From Ferrovaceae bacterium (GTDB lineage Bacteria; Pseudomonadota; Gammaproteobacteria; Burkholderiales; Ferrovaceae), in assembly GCA_027457225.1 (NCBI GenBank), contig DAIDTL010000091.1, forward strand, positions 1 through 5,161: a DNA stretch of 5,161 nt. Direction: 5' to 3'. Shown here in pieces: positions 4,856 through 5,161 of the stretch. Below the pieces are notes generated by a model. It made no database searches. It worked only from the letters and a program-made list of their open reading frames with translations, and was not told where the DNA came from. Position numbers and translations under genes: made by a program. Within the stretch, counting starts at the first letter, position 1. Every line of letters begins with the position of its first letter.

Positions 4856-5161
4856 CTAACTCAAATCCGCCAGCAGCGACTGGCGCAAAGGGTCCGGCAC
4901 AGCGGCAACTTTGGCCTGGTAGGCCGGGTGGTCCACACCGGCACCAAGGACCGCCCCCGCCCGCAGGGATGCAATCATGGCCCCGGTCAATTCATAACGC
5001 AGAAAATGCACGGTGGAGGTCTTGGTTTCGTTCTGGCGCTCCAGATCTTCATCCGCCATGGGTGTGATCCGTGCATGGCCTCCCACTTGAATCCAGTCGC
5101 AGTTTTCAATCCATTTCAATCGCCCCAGCATGCGCGCCCGTTCCACCAGATCATCGTACTC
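4856..5161 (-). CDS. DUF3501 family protein, C-terminal part (runs off the window)
   Basis: Only the last 101 residues lie in the window; the frame is still open at the right edge (EYDDLVERARMLGRLKW...), so the ATG at 5129-5131 or the GTG at 5144-5146 need not be the start. The segment DWIQVGGHARITPMADEDLERQNETKTSTVHFLRYELTGAMIASLRAGA, then GVDHPAY, matches what I recall as the C-terminal signature of DUF3501 proteins, about 190-200 residues long in proteobacteria. The function is unknown. From memory, such genes often neighbour rubrerythrin and heterodisulfide-reductase-like Fe-S protein genes, hinting at redox or oxidative-stress work; those neighbours would lie outside the window. No signal peptide or membrane segment is seen in this part. 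It ends 62 nt before glmS on the same strand. Confidence 0.8.
   Translation of the reverse strand, partial: EYDDLVERARMLGRLKWIENCDWIQVGGHARITPMADEDLERQNETKTSTVHFLRYELTGAMIASLRAGAVLGAGVDHPAYQAKVAAVPDPLRQSLLADLS

Overview
The window reads as chromosome from a GC-rich Gram-negative bacterium, most likely a proteobacterium of beta-proteobacterial or Acidithiobacillus-like type. The grounds are a class A RNase P RNA, a PyrC of the short type II class whose metal ligands sit two residues from the E. coli positions, a GlmS that keeps E. coli residue numbering at every catalytic site checked, a proteobacterial DUF3501 gene, and a Fur-type operator. The lineage is inferred from protein style and is not proven.

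Layout from left to right. At 1-66 the expected 3' end of rnpB is absent; a short open frame on the minus strand takes its place and runs off the window. rnpB (about 382 down to 61, minus) lies directly behind pyrC (396-1439, minus). Its apparent extended -10 promoter is built on the pyrC stop codon. A 124-bp divergent spacer (1440-1563) separates pyrC from a small feoA gene (1564-1830, plus). That gene has a consensus -10 and a good Fur-box candidate lying between its -35 and -10. No feoB follows it.

The stretch 1831-2966 looks accessory. It starts with about 400 bp holding no recognisable gene, followed by a minus-strand hicA-hicB toxin-antitoxin pair (hicA 2658-2840, hicB 2236-2625). The pair is enclosed by an inverted repeat, 15 bp perfect and 23 of 28 overall, at 2095-2122 and 2916-2943. 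A perfect 17-bp palindrome containing TATAAT sits one base upstream of the hicA start codon and probably is both promoter and autoregulatory operator.

To the right come glmS (2967-4793, minus, complete) and the C-terminal part of a DUF3501 protein gene (4856 to the window end, minus). Housekeeping roles are pyrimidine synthesis (pyrC), tRNA 5' processing (rnpB), amino-sugar supply for cell wall and LPS (glmS) and ferrous iron uptake (feoA). The hicAB segment appears inserted between feoA and glmS, whose 3' ends face each other. I see no CRISPR array, no tRNA and no intact transposase. The most interesting signals are the repeat-bounded hicAB cassette, the abnormal rnpB 3' end and the compact overlapping control sites.
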